NCBI RefSeq assembly: GCF_900095205.1
Contig: NZ_LT606951.1
Span: 992,001-1,056,000 of the forward strand
DNA length: 64,000 nt
Source: Polynucleobacter necessarius
Lineage (GTDB): Bacteria > Pseudomonadota > Gammaproteobacteria > Burkholderiales > Burkholderiaceae
Reading direction: 5' to 3'
Positions 53,096 to 61,961 of the stretch are shown piece by piece. The notes beneath the pieces were generated by a model. That model ran no database searches, had not been told where the DNA came from, and was given only the letters and a program-made list of their open reading frames with translations. Positions within the stretch are counted from its first letter, which is position 1. The number at the start of each line of letters is the position of its first letter. Position numbers and translations under genes: made by a program.

Positions 53096-54104
53096 TTACC
53101 GTTGCCTCCTGCGGAAGAATCTCTTCACTTATCCCAAGTAGAAGCAATAGTTCCAATAGATCATGTGGGGGAAGCCTAAACCAAGTCATCAATTCATTTT
53201 TTTCAGGATGCTGAAGGCTTAAAGCAAATGCATGTAATGCTTGACGATGAAAGGACAGTTGCTTTGCTGCTCCAGGTGTTTTTTTCTTGTAAACCGGATC
53301 CCCGACTAAGGGGTATCCCAGCGACTCCAAATGCACTCGAATTTGATGCGTACGACCCGTTTCGAGACGACATTCGAGAAGTGCTACAGGTGACTCTCCA
53401 ACCAAACCTTTGGCTAAACGTCTAAATAAGGTTGCAGCAGGCTTTCCTTGCGGACTTCCAGCCGCCATCTTCAGCCGATCCCGCTGATCACGTCCTACTG
53501 AAGCTAATACTTTTCCTTGACTGGGTGGATCACCCCAAACCCAAGCTAGGTAACGACGACCTACCGTTCTATCTTGAAGTTGACGGACTAAGGAGGTTTG
53601 CGCCTGTGATGTTCTAGCTACCACCATCAATCCAGAGGTGTCTTTATCTAGACGATGAACAATTCCGGCCCTTGGAAGGAGTTTTAACTCAGGAAAGCGA
53701 AATAAGAGTCCGTTGAGCAATGTTCCGGACCAGTTACCAGCTGCGGGGTGGACTACCAAACCAGGCGGTTTATTGATGACAATAATGGCATCATCCTCAT
53801 AGACCACATCTAGCTCAATATCTTCTGGGCTAAAGGCAAATTGCTCAGGCATTTCCTGAGGAAAAACCTTGATACTCTCCCCCCCTCTTAGCAAATAACG
53901 GGCTTTTGTAACCTTTCCATCCACCATAACTGCTCCAGCCTCCACCCAAGACTTCAGTCGATTTCGAGAAAAATTAGGCAAAGACCCTGCTAGCACCTTG
54001 TCTAAGCGCTCACCAGCCATTTCCAGAGGAATTTCGAGGGAGATGAAATCCTCATCATCGATATAATCAATGGGATTCGATTCAGGAGTTTGCGGCAATG
54101 CCAC
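53064..54104 (-). CDS. rluD: Ribosomal large subunit pseudouridine synthase D
   Basis: Makes pseudouridines in helix 69 of 23S rRNA. An S4 domain (ERLDKVLAGSLPNFSRNRLK) is followed by the catalytic block GIVHRLDKDTSGLMVVART with the essential Asp, and the KUN region RTHQIRVHLESLGYPLVGD. The open frame reaches 54284, but that would overlap the divergent bamD. GTG 54104, with AAAGG about nine bases upstream, starts just ahead of IDYIDDEDFISLEIP and is preferred; the start remains uncertain. Intact and in the usual rluD-pgeF order. Confidence 0.9.
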   Translation of the reverse strand: MALPQTPESNPIDYIDDEDFISLEIPLEMAGERLDKVLAGSLPNFSRNRLKSWVEAGAVMVDGKVTKARYLLRGGESIKVFPQEMPEQFAFSPEDIELDVVYEDDAIIVINKPPGLVVHPAAGNWSGTLLNGLLFRFPELKLLPRAGIVHRLDKDTSGLMVVARTSQAQTSLVRQLQDRTVGRRYLAWVWGDPPSQGKVLASVGRDQRDRLKMAAGSPQGKPAATLFRRLAKGLVGESPVALLECRLETGRTHQIRVHLESLGYPLVGDPVYKKKTPGAAKQLSFHRQALHAFALSLQHPEKNELMTWFRLPPHDLLELLLLLGISEEILPQEATVIASIEKESQS

Positions 54105-54126
54105 GCTTAAAGAGCCTTTCAGTTTT

Positions 54127-55014
54127 ATGTCCGACGTAATATCAGACGCCAGTTTAAGGCTTGCTGGGGATTCTTCTACAGAAAATAAAGTGACCTTTAT
54201 TAAATACCTCTCTTCGGCCTTGATTTTGGCATTACTAGCAACGCTGTTGCTAGTAAGTGGTTGCGCAGGTAGCGATGGCAACAAAGATGATGCCGATATT
54301 TGGTCTGAAGCAAAGCTTTACTCAGAAGCTACTGACAAATTAAACGATGCTGACTTTGCAAAATGCGGTAAATACTTTGACAAGTTAGAGGCGCGCTTTC
54401 CATTTGGATCTTACTCTCAACAGGCGCAAATTAATGCTGCCTACTGCTATTGGAAAGCTCAGGAACAAACTCAAGCACTTGTTGCAATTGACCGCTTCAT
54501 TAAGTTACATCAAGGAAGCCAGAGTTTAGATTACGCCTACTATCTAAAAGGCCTTATTACTTTTAATGACGACCTAGGTTGGTTAGGCAAATTCACCGGA
54601 CAAGATCTCAGTGAACGAGACCCTAAGGCGGCTAAGGAAGCTTTTGAATCTTTTAAAGTGGTTGTAGAGCGCTTTCCTAATAGTAAGTATGCTCCCGATG
54701 CGTTAGATCGTATGCGCTACATCGTCAACTCGCTTGCGGAAGCAGATGTGATCGTTGCACGTTACTACTATCAGCGTGGCGCCTATTTAGCTGCTGCTAA
54801 TCGAGCTCAATTAGTTATACGAGATTACGATCGTGCACCTGCAGTTAAAGAGGCTCTTTATATTCTCACCAAATCTTATGAAAAATTAGGCATGGTTGAT
54901 CTTAGGAACGATGCAGCACGAGTATTTAAATTGAACTTCCCTGATAGCGAAATGATGGTCACTGGTCAACGCGTTAAAAAAGAGCGCAGATGGTGGCAGT
55001 TCTGGAACAAGTAA
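54127..55014 (+). CDS. bamD: Outer membrane assembly lipoprotein BamD
   Basis: Essential part of the BAM complex inserting outer membrane beta-barrels. The lipobox LLLVSGCAG gives the lipidated Cys, followed by five TPR-like repeats (e.g. YSEATDKLNDADFAKCGKYF, KVVVERFPNSKYAPDALDRM). ATG 54127 has a long polar leader of 26 residues; GTG 54190 (VTFIKYLSSALILALLA) would give a canonical short signal peptide. Both leave the divergent rluD start free. About 250-270 residues. Followed by a strong terminator. Confidence 0.92.
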   Translation: MSDVISDASLRLAGDSSTENKVTFIKYLSSALILALLATLLLVSGCAGSDGNKDDADIWSEAKLYSEATDKLNDADFAKCGKYFDKLEARFPFGSYSQQAQINAAYCYWKAQEQTQALVAIDRFIKLHQGSQSLDYAYYLKGLITFNDDLGWLGKFTGQDLSERDPKAAKEAFESFKVVVERFPNSKYAPDALDRMRYIVNSLAEADVIVARYYYQRGAYLAAANRAQLVIRDYDRAPAVKEALYILTKSYEKLGMVDLRNDAARVFKLNFPDSEMMVTGQRVKKERRWWQFWNK

Positions 55015-55044
55015 TCCAGTAGCATTAACAAATGCTTCAGCAAT

Positions 55045-55073
55045 AAAAAATCCTCCATGATGGAGGATTTTTT
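55045..55073. terminator. Bidirectional Rho-independent terminator after bamD
   Basis: AAAAAATCCTCCA, three-base loop TGA, TGGAGGATTTTTT: a perfect 13-bp hairpin with A6 and T6 flanks, so it can end both bamD (plus) and alr (minus, stop at 55127). Confidence 0.92.
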
Positions 55074-55126
55074 ATTCGTCAGCCCTTTGGACATTAGAGA
55101 CCCACAGCTTCAGCATGAGGTATTCA

Positions 55127-56242
55127 TTATTTGATGGCCACCGGTACTCTAGGGGCAACCGCGCAAAGTAGCTCATATCCAATCGTATTACTCATTTGAG
55201 CTACTTCATCCACGGGAACTTTATCACCCCATAACTGAACTACGCTACCAATAGTTGCCATCGTGGCATTGCGTAAATCAATGGCCAACATGTCCATGGA
55301 CACTTTGCCAACTAATGGACAAATTACTCCCTCGTCGCCATTGGCAACCCAAACTGGCGTCCCATCTTTGGCATGACGAGGGTAACCATCAGCATAACCA
55401 CACGCCACAATCCCAATTCGCATATCCTCAGGCGCCTCAAAACGACCACCATAGCCAACACGATCACCCTTTTGAAGCTCTTGAATATCAATAATTTCGC
55501 TATGAAGATGCATCACAGCCTGAAGATTGGCATGCTCAATGTTGGCATATAGCCCCGTTGGTGAAACACCGTAAAGCATAATGCCAGGACGCACCCAGTC
55601 TCCCAAGGTGTTACGGTGCCATAAGATGGCTGCAGAGTTTGCGAGCGAAGTTGCACCCTCTAGCCCTTCGATAGTTTCATTAAATACATCCTGCTGACTG
55701 CCAACCGACGGTGATTGATCTACTTGATCAGCATTGGCAAAATGGGTCATGTGATGCATGCGGTAGCCCGCTACATGCAAACGATGAAATGCGGTGCGAT
55801 AGTCTTGTGGCTTGAACCCCAAACGATTCATGCCCGTATTCATTTTTAAAAAAACATTAAATCGGGCGTGATTTTGCGATTTGAATCGCTCAAGCCAATC
55901 TACTTGGGCCTCGCAGTGAACTACTAGGTCGCAAGCCAAGCTTTCGGCAAGGGCAAGCTCATTTTCATGGAAAAAGCCCTCCAAAAGCAATATTCGACCT
56001 TTCCAGCCATGGTCTCTGAACCAGGATGCATCTTGAATATCCAACAAAGCGAAGCCATCCGTAGAGGAAAGACCCTTAAAAGCAGCATCAAGGCTGTGCC
56101 CGTACGCGCGAGCCTTAATAACCGACCAAATCTTCGACTCTGGCGCCAATTCCCGAACTCGGTTTAAATTATGCTGGAAGGCGGCAGTGTGAATCGATGC
56201 CAAAATTGGCCTATTAATCAGGCCGTTAGCAGATTCACCCAT
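55127..56242 (-). CDS. alr: Alanine racemase
   Basis: PLP enzyme producing D-alanine for peptidoglycan. PLP-lysine motif reads SVIKARAYGHSLDAAF; most family members have KANAYGHG, so Asn-to-Arg and Gly-to-Ser differ here. The catalytic tyrosine is in CGYADGYPRHA near residue 280, substrate loop KVSMDMLAIDL near 315. About 371 residues. ATG 56242 is preferred over 56260 because AAAGG lies ten bases before it. Intact; divergent from lplT. Confidence 0.92.
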   Translation of the reverse strand: MGESANGLINRPILASIHTAAFQHNLNRVRELAPESKIWSVIKARAYGHSLDAAFKGLSSTDGFALLDIQDASWFRDHGWKGRILLLEGFFHENELALAESLACDLVVHCEAQVDWLERFKSQNHARFNVFLKMNTGMNRLGFKPQDYRTAFHRLHVAGYRMHHMTHFANADQVDQSPSVGSQQDVFNETIEGLEGATSLANSAAILWHRNTLGDWVRPGIMLYGVSPTGLYANIEHANLQAVMHLHSEIIDIQELQKGDRVGYGGRFEAPEDMRIGIVACGYADGYPRHAKDGTPVWVANGDEGVICPLVGKVSMDMLAIDLRNATMATIGSVVQLWGDKVPVDEVAQMSNTIGYELLCAVAPRVPVAIK

Positions 56243-56292
56243 GTTCAGCTTACCTTTCATGTTTTAATTGTATCAATGACTAGATTGTACGA

Positions 56293-57612
56293 ATGAACTG
56301 TAGCTTTTACATCATTATGGCGGCGCAATTTTTTTCATCGCTTGCTGATAATGCTCTCCTAATTGCGGCTATCGCCCTCTTGGCCCAGCTCCAAGCTCCG
56401 GCCTGGATGACGCCTTTGCTCAAATTGTTCTTTGTATTGTCCTATGTTTTCTTGGCAGCCTTTGTCGGGGCCTTTACAGACTCTCGCCCCAAGGGAAATG
56501 TCATGTTTATTACGAATACGATTAAGTTTATTGGATGTGTGGCGATGCTATTTGGCAGTCACCCGCTAATGTCTTATGCCATTGTTGGTTTAGGTGCAGC
56601 AGCCTACTCGCCTGCCAAATACGGAATACTGACCGAACTATTACCCCCTGAAAAATTAGTTGCTGCTAACGGCTGGATTGAGGGATTAACTGTTGGTTCG
56701 ATTATTTTGGGAACAGTTTTGGGCGGCGTTTTAATCAGCAGCTCAGTCTACCAGACCCTTTTATCTATCGATATGCCATCCTTTAATACGGGGATCGATA
56801 CGCCAGCAAAATCCGCAATTCTCATCATCATGATGATTTATGTTGTTGCGGCTTTGATTAACCTCAAGATCCCGGATACGGGTGCGCGCTATGTGTCTCA
56901 AAAAACCAATCCTATTGAGTTAGCAAAAGACTTTGCCATTTGCTTTAAAACACTTTGGGATGATCGCTTAGGTCAAATTTCCTTAGCGGTGACCACCTTA
57001 TTTTGGGGCGCTGGCGCAACTCTACAATTTATTATGATTAAGTGGGCGCAAGTAGCTTTGCACATGAACCTTTCTCAGGGCGCTATTTTGCAAGCCATAT
57101 CGGCCGTAGGTGTAGCTGGTGGTGCGGTCTATGCTGCGTGGCGCATTCCTTTGCGCAAGTCATTAAATGTTCTGCCCTACGGCATTGCCATGGGCTTCGT
57201 TGTTTGTGTCATGGCAGTCTATAACTCAGATCTTCTTCCTGACACCAGCATTTTCACTATTGGCAAGTTTCAAGTCTCTCTTAACCTGCTACCAGCTTAT
57301 TTCTTATTAATTTTGGTGGGTTGGTTAGCGGGCTATTTTGTGGTGCCAATGAATGCATTACTTCAGCATCGCGGACACGTACTCATGTCTGCAGGTCACT
57401 CTATCGCCGTTCAGAACTTCAATGAAAATATTTCTGTTTTGATCATGTTGATGATCTACTCACTATTGATCTGGCTGGACCTACCCATTCAAATCGTGAT
57501 CATTGGTTTTGGTGTAACCGTCAGCCTTATCATGTGGCTTGTGATCAAGCGCCATGCACGGAACCAAGCGGAATATGACTCCATGCATCTGATCGGTGAA
57601 CACAAGCACTAA
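56293..57612 (+). CDS. lplT: Lysophospholipid transporter LplT (MFS)
   Basis: Imports lysophospholipids across the inner membrane for re-acylation. 439 residues with about twelve hydrophobic segments and the family start FYIIMAAQFFSSLADNALLI; also GLGAAAYSPAKYGILTELLP near residue 103 and GWIEGLTVGSIILGTVLGG near 125. The acyltransferase/acyl-ACP synthetase Aas that usually accompanies LplT in enterics is not adjacent. 50 bp from the divergent alr start. Confidence 0.9.
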   Translation: MNCSFYIIMAAQFFSSLADNALLIAAIALLAQLQAPAWMTPLLKLFFVLSYVFLAAFVGAFTDSRPKGNVMFITNTIKFIGCVAMLFGSHPLMSYAIVGLGAAAYSPAKYGILTELLPPEKLVAANGWIEGLTVGSIILGTVLGGVLISSSVYQTLLSIDMPSFNTGIDTPAKSAILIIMMIYVVAALINLKIPDTGARYVSQKTNPIELAKDFAICFKTLWDDRLGQISLAVTTLFWGAGATLQFIMIKWAQVALHMNLSQGAILQAISAVGVAGGAVYAAWRIPLRKSLNVLPYGIAMGFVVCVMAVYNSDLLPDTSIFTIGKFQVSLNLLPAYFLLILVGWLAGYFVVPMNALLQHRGHVLMSAGHSIAVQNFNENISVLIMLMIYSLLIWLDLPIQIVIIGFGVTVSLIMWLVIKRHARNQAEYDSMHLIGEHKH

Positions 57613-57626
57613 GCTGCTGAAGTTCA

Positions 57627-58151
57627 TCAGCTGTTTTGCAATACTGACCTTGCTAATAAAAGACCTTGCCAAAGCATAGCTTTGTCTTTGGGTTTAGTCA
57701 GAACCTGATTCAAGTCAAATGAAACAATCACTGGAATCTCTTCATCATTACCAGTATTGATAGCCAAAATAGTTTCCCGTAATTGCGCTAATGACTCTCT
57801 CTCACCAGTAATTTTCTGAACAACAGAACCACCAAGAGCAATAGCCACAATGGGCGTATCAGAACAGGTTAATTTGCTTAATTCCTCATCTGGATTTTTC
57901 CAGGCCCATTGATTTTTAGCGAGCCCAAGAACGCGAATCATATTCTGAAACAGAAGTTGCGCATCACCTTGTGGCTCATTACCAAAAAACCACCAAATCC
58001 CCTGTGAAATGCTTGATGTTAATTGCTCATCACTGGTGGCGGTAGATGTGCTGGAGGCGGACACCTTCTCTGCGACGGGTTCAGACCCATCCCGAGATGT
58101 CCATTGGGTAATGCCCATTTCCTTTAGATAAATTGAATGCGTACTTGTCAT
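57627..58151 (-). CDS. HolD-like protein (candidate DNA polymerase III psi subunit)
   Basis: 174 residues. The N-terminus SIYLKEMGITQWTSRDG is close to the opening of E. coli HolD (psi; ..LQQLGITQWSLR..), the segment that contacts chi, and KDKAMLWQGLLLAR near the end resembles the psi C-terminal helix. It overlaps rimI by 4 bp (ATGA), the same neighbourhood as holD-rimI in enterobacteria. The middle part (PIVAIALGGSVVQKITGERE) looks like a uracil-DNA-glycosylase-superfamily remnant, the name often given to the betaproteobacterial proteins here. So psi-like is an inference, not established. Confidence 0.55.
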   Translation of the reverse strand: MTSTHSIYLKEMGITQWTSRDGSEPVAEKVSASSTSTATSDEQLTSSISQGIWWFFGNEPQGDAQLLFQNMIRVLGLAKNQWAWKNPDEELSKLTCSDTPIVAIALGGSVVQKITGERESLAQLRETILAINTGNDEEIPVIVSFDLNQVLTKPKDKAMLWQGLLLARSVLQNS

Positions 58152-58678
58152 GACTCAAGCTTAATCGATTTCGCCATTACTAGAGCATCTTCACGCTGAC
58201 CAGTCTCAGAATTAACAGGATAGTAGTTCTTGCGCATGTCTATTTGTTCATATCCCAGTGTTTGATAAAGGGTGACCGCAGGTATATTGGTAGGACGAAC
58301 CTCCAAGATGATGCGAGGAATTTTTTGTTGGGCCGAAACACCTTCAATGGCAGACATCATTCGCTTACCAATTCCAAGCTTGCATAATTTCGGCGAAACA
58401 GTTATATTTAAAAGATGTAATTCATCTACAGCAGGGAATAAGATGCAGTAAGCCCAGAGAGTCTTAGGGTCCAAATACGAACCAGTAACCACTTGATCAA
58501 TCTGGGGGCGAACACAATAAGCCCAATGTCCAGCGGCTAAAGAATCAGAAAAATTTCCTTTAGTCCATGGGTGAATATGTGAGACTGATTCAATTTTTAA
58601 AACCTCATCCAAGTCTGCTGGTTGCATCGGTAGAAATGAAAGTTCAGCCTCGCTCCCCGACTCCAAGTGATCAGCCAT
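58148..58678 (-). CDS. rimI: Ribosomal protein S18-alanine N-acetyltransferase RimI
   Basis: GNAT-family enzyme acetylating ribosomal protein S18. 176 residues: HIHPWTKGNFSDSL, a beta-strand LHLLNITVSPKLCKLGIGKR and IILEVRPTNIPAVTLYQTLGYEQI with the catalytic Glu and Tyr. In the acetyl-CoA loop (normally R/Q-x-x-G-x-G) the first residue is Cys (CKLGIG), which a single CGC-to-TGC change would give; activity might be reduced. Overlaps tsaB by 8 bp and the downstream gene by 4 bp, a tightly coupled operon. Confidence 0.9.
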   Translation of the reverse strand: MADHLESGSEAELSFLPMQPADLDEVLKIESVSHIHPWTKGNFSDSLAAGHWAYCVRPQIDQVVTGSYLDPKTLWAYCILFPAVDELHLLNITVSPKLCKLGIGKRMMSAIEGVSAQQKIPRIILEVRPTNIPAVTLYQTLGYEQIDMRKNYYPVNSETGQREDALVMAKSIKLES

Positions 58679-59387
58679 TATTTAAATTCCTCTCAATACG
58701 CTCAGCAGTAGTTAAGACAACTTTATTGCGGACATATAGTGGCTCTAACTGCCTCACATTCATAACGAGACCTTCCTGTAAAGCCTGCTCCGCACACTCC
58801 AAGACCCCCACCAAAGCAGAAATTGAAATATCTCCATCTAACGAGCCATTAAATTTTGGCAAACGATCGCGATATACATTTACAGCGCTACCAGCCAACA
58901 ATTGCACTCCTGCCAAGTCAATATCCTCCGGTCTGGAAAGAAGGATCGGGCTTACCCGTTTCGGCAGTTGATTGGGTTGTGTTTCATAAGTTGCCCAGTA
59001 AATCTCTTCCATTCGCGCATCAATGGCAATAACAAAGCATTGTGGACAAAGACTTTTAAATAACTCAGTCTGTGTTAATTGTGCGGCAATAGAATCCAAA
59101 CTACAAACTGGTATTACCGGTATGTCATATGAGATAGCCAAACCTTGAACTGCTGCGACCCCTAACCTGACTCCAGTAAATGCGCCAGGACCAATACAAA
59201 CAGCAATTGCATCGAGCCCTTTTAAAGATACCTTAGCATCGCCTAATAGCGAGTCAACCCAAGGCAATAGCAACTGGCTTGCGCCCGCTGATACAGCCTC
59301 ATGCTTAAGTGAAGGCGGTTGATCGCCTAAAGATAAAGCCACCGAACACCATGCAGAAGAGGTGTCGATGGCTAATATGTTTGCCAA
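58671..59387 (-). CDS. tsaB: tRNA threonylcarbamoyladenosine synthesis protein TsaB
   Basis: Scaffold partner of TsaD for the essential t6A37 tRNA modification. 238 residues starting NILAIDTSSAWCSVALSLGD, with CIGPGAFTGVRLGVAAVQGL near residue 65 and VIAIDARMEEIYWATYE near 118. Intact and first gene of the tsaB-rimI-holD-like operon. ATG 59387. Confidence 0.94.
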   Translation of the reverse strand: MANILAIDTSSAWCSVALSLGDQPPSLKHEAVSAGASQLLLPWVDSLLGDAKVSLKGLDAIAVCIGPGAFTGVRLGVAAVQGLAISYDIPVIPVCSLDSIAAQLTQTELFKSLCPQCFVIAIDARMEEIYWATYETQPNQLPKRVSPILLSRPEDIDLAGVQLLAGSAVNVYRDRLPKFNGSLDGDISISALVGVLECAEQALQEGLVMNVRQLEPLYVRNKVVLTTAERIERNLNNG

Positions 59388-59420
59388 TTGAAGACCTGTT
59401 TGGTGATTTACAAAACCAAA

Positions 59421-59897
59421 TTATGAACTTAATCCAGCAATAACCTCTGGAGGGGTCTGAACCAACTCAATCAAGACGCCTTCGCCACTAGTCGGAAACC
59501 CATCATTCCCTTTAGGGTGAACAAAAGTAATGTTATAACCTGCCGCCCCCTTACGTATGCCCCCCTGGAGCAAAGCGTAAGCCATTAGCGGAGAGCCATT
59601 CAACAGCTTTCGGCAAATCATCCACCCATAAACCAATGTGATTTAGAGGCGTTTAATGAACAGCCGGCTTCTTTTCAATATCAAAAGGTTGCATGAGAGA
59701 TCAACCTCAATCTCATGCGCACCAGAACCAATTGCACAAATATCCTCATTTACGTTTTCACGCTCAGAAACAAATGTGCTTTTGTATTCAAACCCCAGCA
59801 TATCGACCCATAACTTCTTGAGTCGATCCTTGTTCTCGCCACCAATGGCGATTTGCTGAATACCTAAAATTTTGAATGGCTTAGAGCTTATAGTCAT
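59421..59897 (-). pseudogene. Methylmalonyl-CoA epimerase-like VOC protein, broken
   Basis: Vicinal-oxygen-chelate fold. From ATG 59897 the N-terminal part ILGIQQIAIGGENKDRLKKL with metal residues (AHEIEVDL) is open; a frame change near 59697 leads to MQPFDIEKKPAVH, then TAA where CAA is expected (about 59655), [19 protein letters not shown], and a G-run indel near 59570 before [18 protein letters not shown]. Ends at 59421. Its position directly behind the propionyl-CoA carboxylase genes supports the epimerase call. Confidence 0.82.
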
Positions 59898-59905
59898 TAA
59901 CCTTA

Positions 59906-61946
59906 TTATTCGAAGCGAATGATCAATTGATCAACAGCCAAGCTGTCGCCCTCTTGGGCACAGATTTCAGCAACTACACCGTCTTTTGCATTGCAGACAG
60001 AGTATTCTCCATTTTCATTGCTTCAATCGATGCTAATTTCTGACCGGTAGTAACCGCCTAGCCCACCTTAACAGCTATCTTTGTGAGAAGACCAGGCATA
60101 GGAGACATTACCAATTTAGAAGTATCAGGCGGAAGCTTGACGGGCATGCGGCGTTGTAGTTCTGCTCCTAATGGGCTCAAAACCATGCACTCGTAATGCA
60201 CACCGTCCAGAACTAAAACATACCTCACCCCCGCGGCGCTCAACTTGCGCCGTAACTTTATACGTACCATTGATAGTGGCATTCAAGCAAATTTGACCTG
60301 GTCTCCAATTGCTAACGATGTCATATCGACTAACGCCATCAGCCTCATCAATGTAGACAGAGTAAATGCCATCCTTTAATTCAACGCGAATAGGTACCTC
60401 GTACGGATCGTTCATTGAGCCCGTTTTTTTGCCAGTGACTATAACAAATTTCTTGTCAATAATCATTTTATGGCCAGCCAATTGACCATCAATCATTTGG
60501 ATATGTTGGAGATAGCGATAACGCATAAATGCGGCTAAGGCTGCCAAACGTTTAGGATCAGCAGGCTGTACAGAATCCTTTTTAAAGCCTTCTGGGTACT
60601 CTTCAGCAATAAAGCCTGTCGTAAAGTCACCATTTACAAATCTTGGATGCTGAAGTAAAGCTGCCTGAAATGGGATGTTGGAATGAATTCCACGAATAAC
60701 AAAGTCATTCAACGCAGCGCGCATCTTCTCTATAGCCTCTGCACGATCCTTGCCATGCACGATCAATTTTGCAATCATCGAGTCATAGAACATCGGAATT
60801 TCTCCACCCTCGTAGACGCCAGTATCCACACGTACGCCATTCACTGACTCTGGTGGGCGGTATTTAACAAGACGGCCTGTTGAAGGTAAGAAGTTACGGA
60901 ATGGGTCATCCACATTAATACGGCACTCCATTGACCATCCATCCAATTTCACATCTTCCTGTTTGAATGCTAGCTTCTCGCCTGCAGCCACACGAATCAT
61001 TTGTTCAACTAAATCAAGACCGGTAATGCTTTCGGTGACTGGATGCTCAACCTGCAATCGGGTATTCATCTCGAGGAAGTAGAACGACTTATCTTTACCC
61101 ACTACAAACTCAACCGTGCCAGCGGATTGATAGTTCACCGCTTTAGCCAAGGTAACTGCTTGCTCACCCATTGCCTTACGAGTGGCAGGATCAATAAATG
61201 GCGAAGGCGCCTCTTCAATCACCTTTTGATGGCGACGTTGAATAGAGCAATCACGCTCATTGAGATAAACCACATTGCCATGAGAGTCACCTAGAACCTG
61301 AATTTCAATATGGCGCGGCCCTTCAACAAACTTTTCAATAAAAATACGATCATCACCAAAGCTATTCATTGCTTCAGTTTTACAAGCTGCAAAACCTTCA
61401 GCTGCTTCTTTATCATTAAATGCAACCCGCAAGCCCTTACCGCCACCACCTGCAGAAGCTTTAATCATGACCGGGTAACCGATTCCCTGAGCAATCTTCA
61501 CCGCCTCTTCGTTGGTATCAATTGCCTCGTTGTAACCCGGAATGGTATTAACCTTTGCCTCTAATGCAAGCTTCTTAGAGGCAATCTTGTCACCCATTGC
61601 TGCAATAGATTGGTGCTTAGGTCCAATGAAGACGATCCCCTCTTCTTCACAACGTTTGGCAAATTGCTCGTTTTCAGACAAGAAACCATAACCAGGATGG
61701 ACTGCTTCAGCGCCAGTGTCTTTACATGCTTGAATAATCCGATCCATTACCAAATAGGACTCGCGGGAAGGCGTAGGTCCAATGCACACAGCCTCATCAG
61801 CAAGCTGAACATGGGCGCGCCTCTTTATCCGCCTCAGAATAAACGGCAACAGTCTTGATGCCCATCTTCTTGGCAGTGGACATGACATGGCAAGCAATCT
61901 CACCGCGGTTAGCAATCAAAATTTTCTTAAACATTTTCGTAGTCAT
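59906..61946 (-). pseudogene. pccA: Propionyl-CoA carboxylase alpha (biotin) subunit, frameshifted
   Basis: Biotin carboxylase plus biotin carrier. ATG 61946 reads [18 protein letters not shown] until an extra C in a C-run near 61815; the next 560 codons are open with GPKHQSIAAMGDKIASKKLA, ASAGGGGKGLRVAF, EKFVEGPRHIEIQVLGD and FLEMNTRLQVEHPVTE. A further shift near 60230 leads to MSPMPGLLTKIAVKVG, a TAG at about 60058, then the biotin-attachment motif IEAMKMENT near 60020 and another shift near 59998. The end RFE is at 59906. All domains are traceable, so it was lost recently. Confidence 0.92.
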
Positions 61947-61961
61947 AATTTGTCAGCGCCT

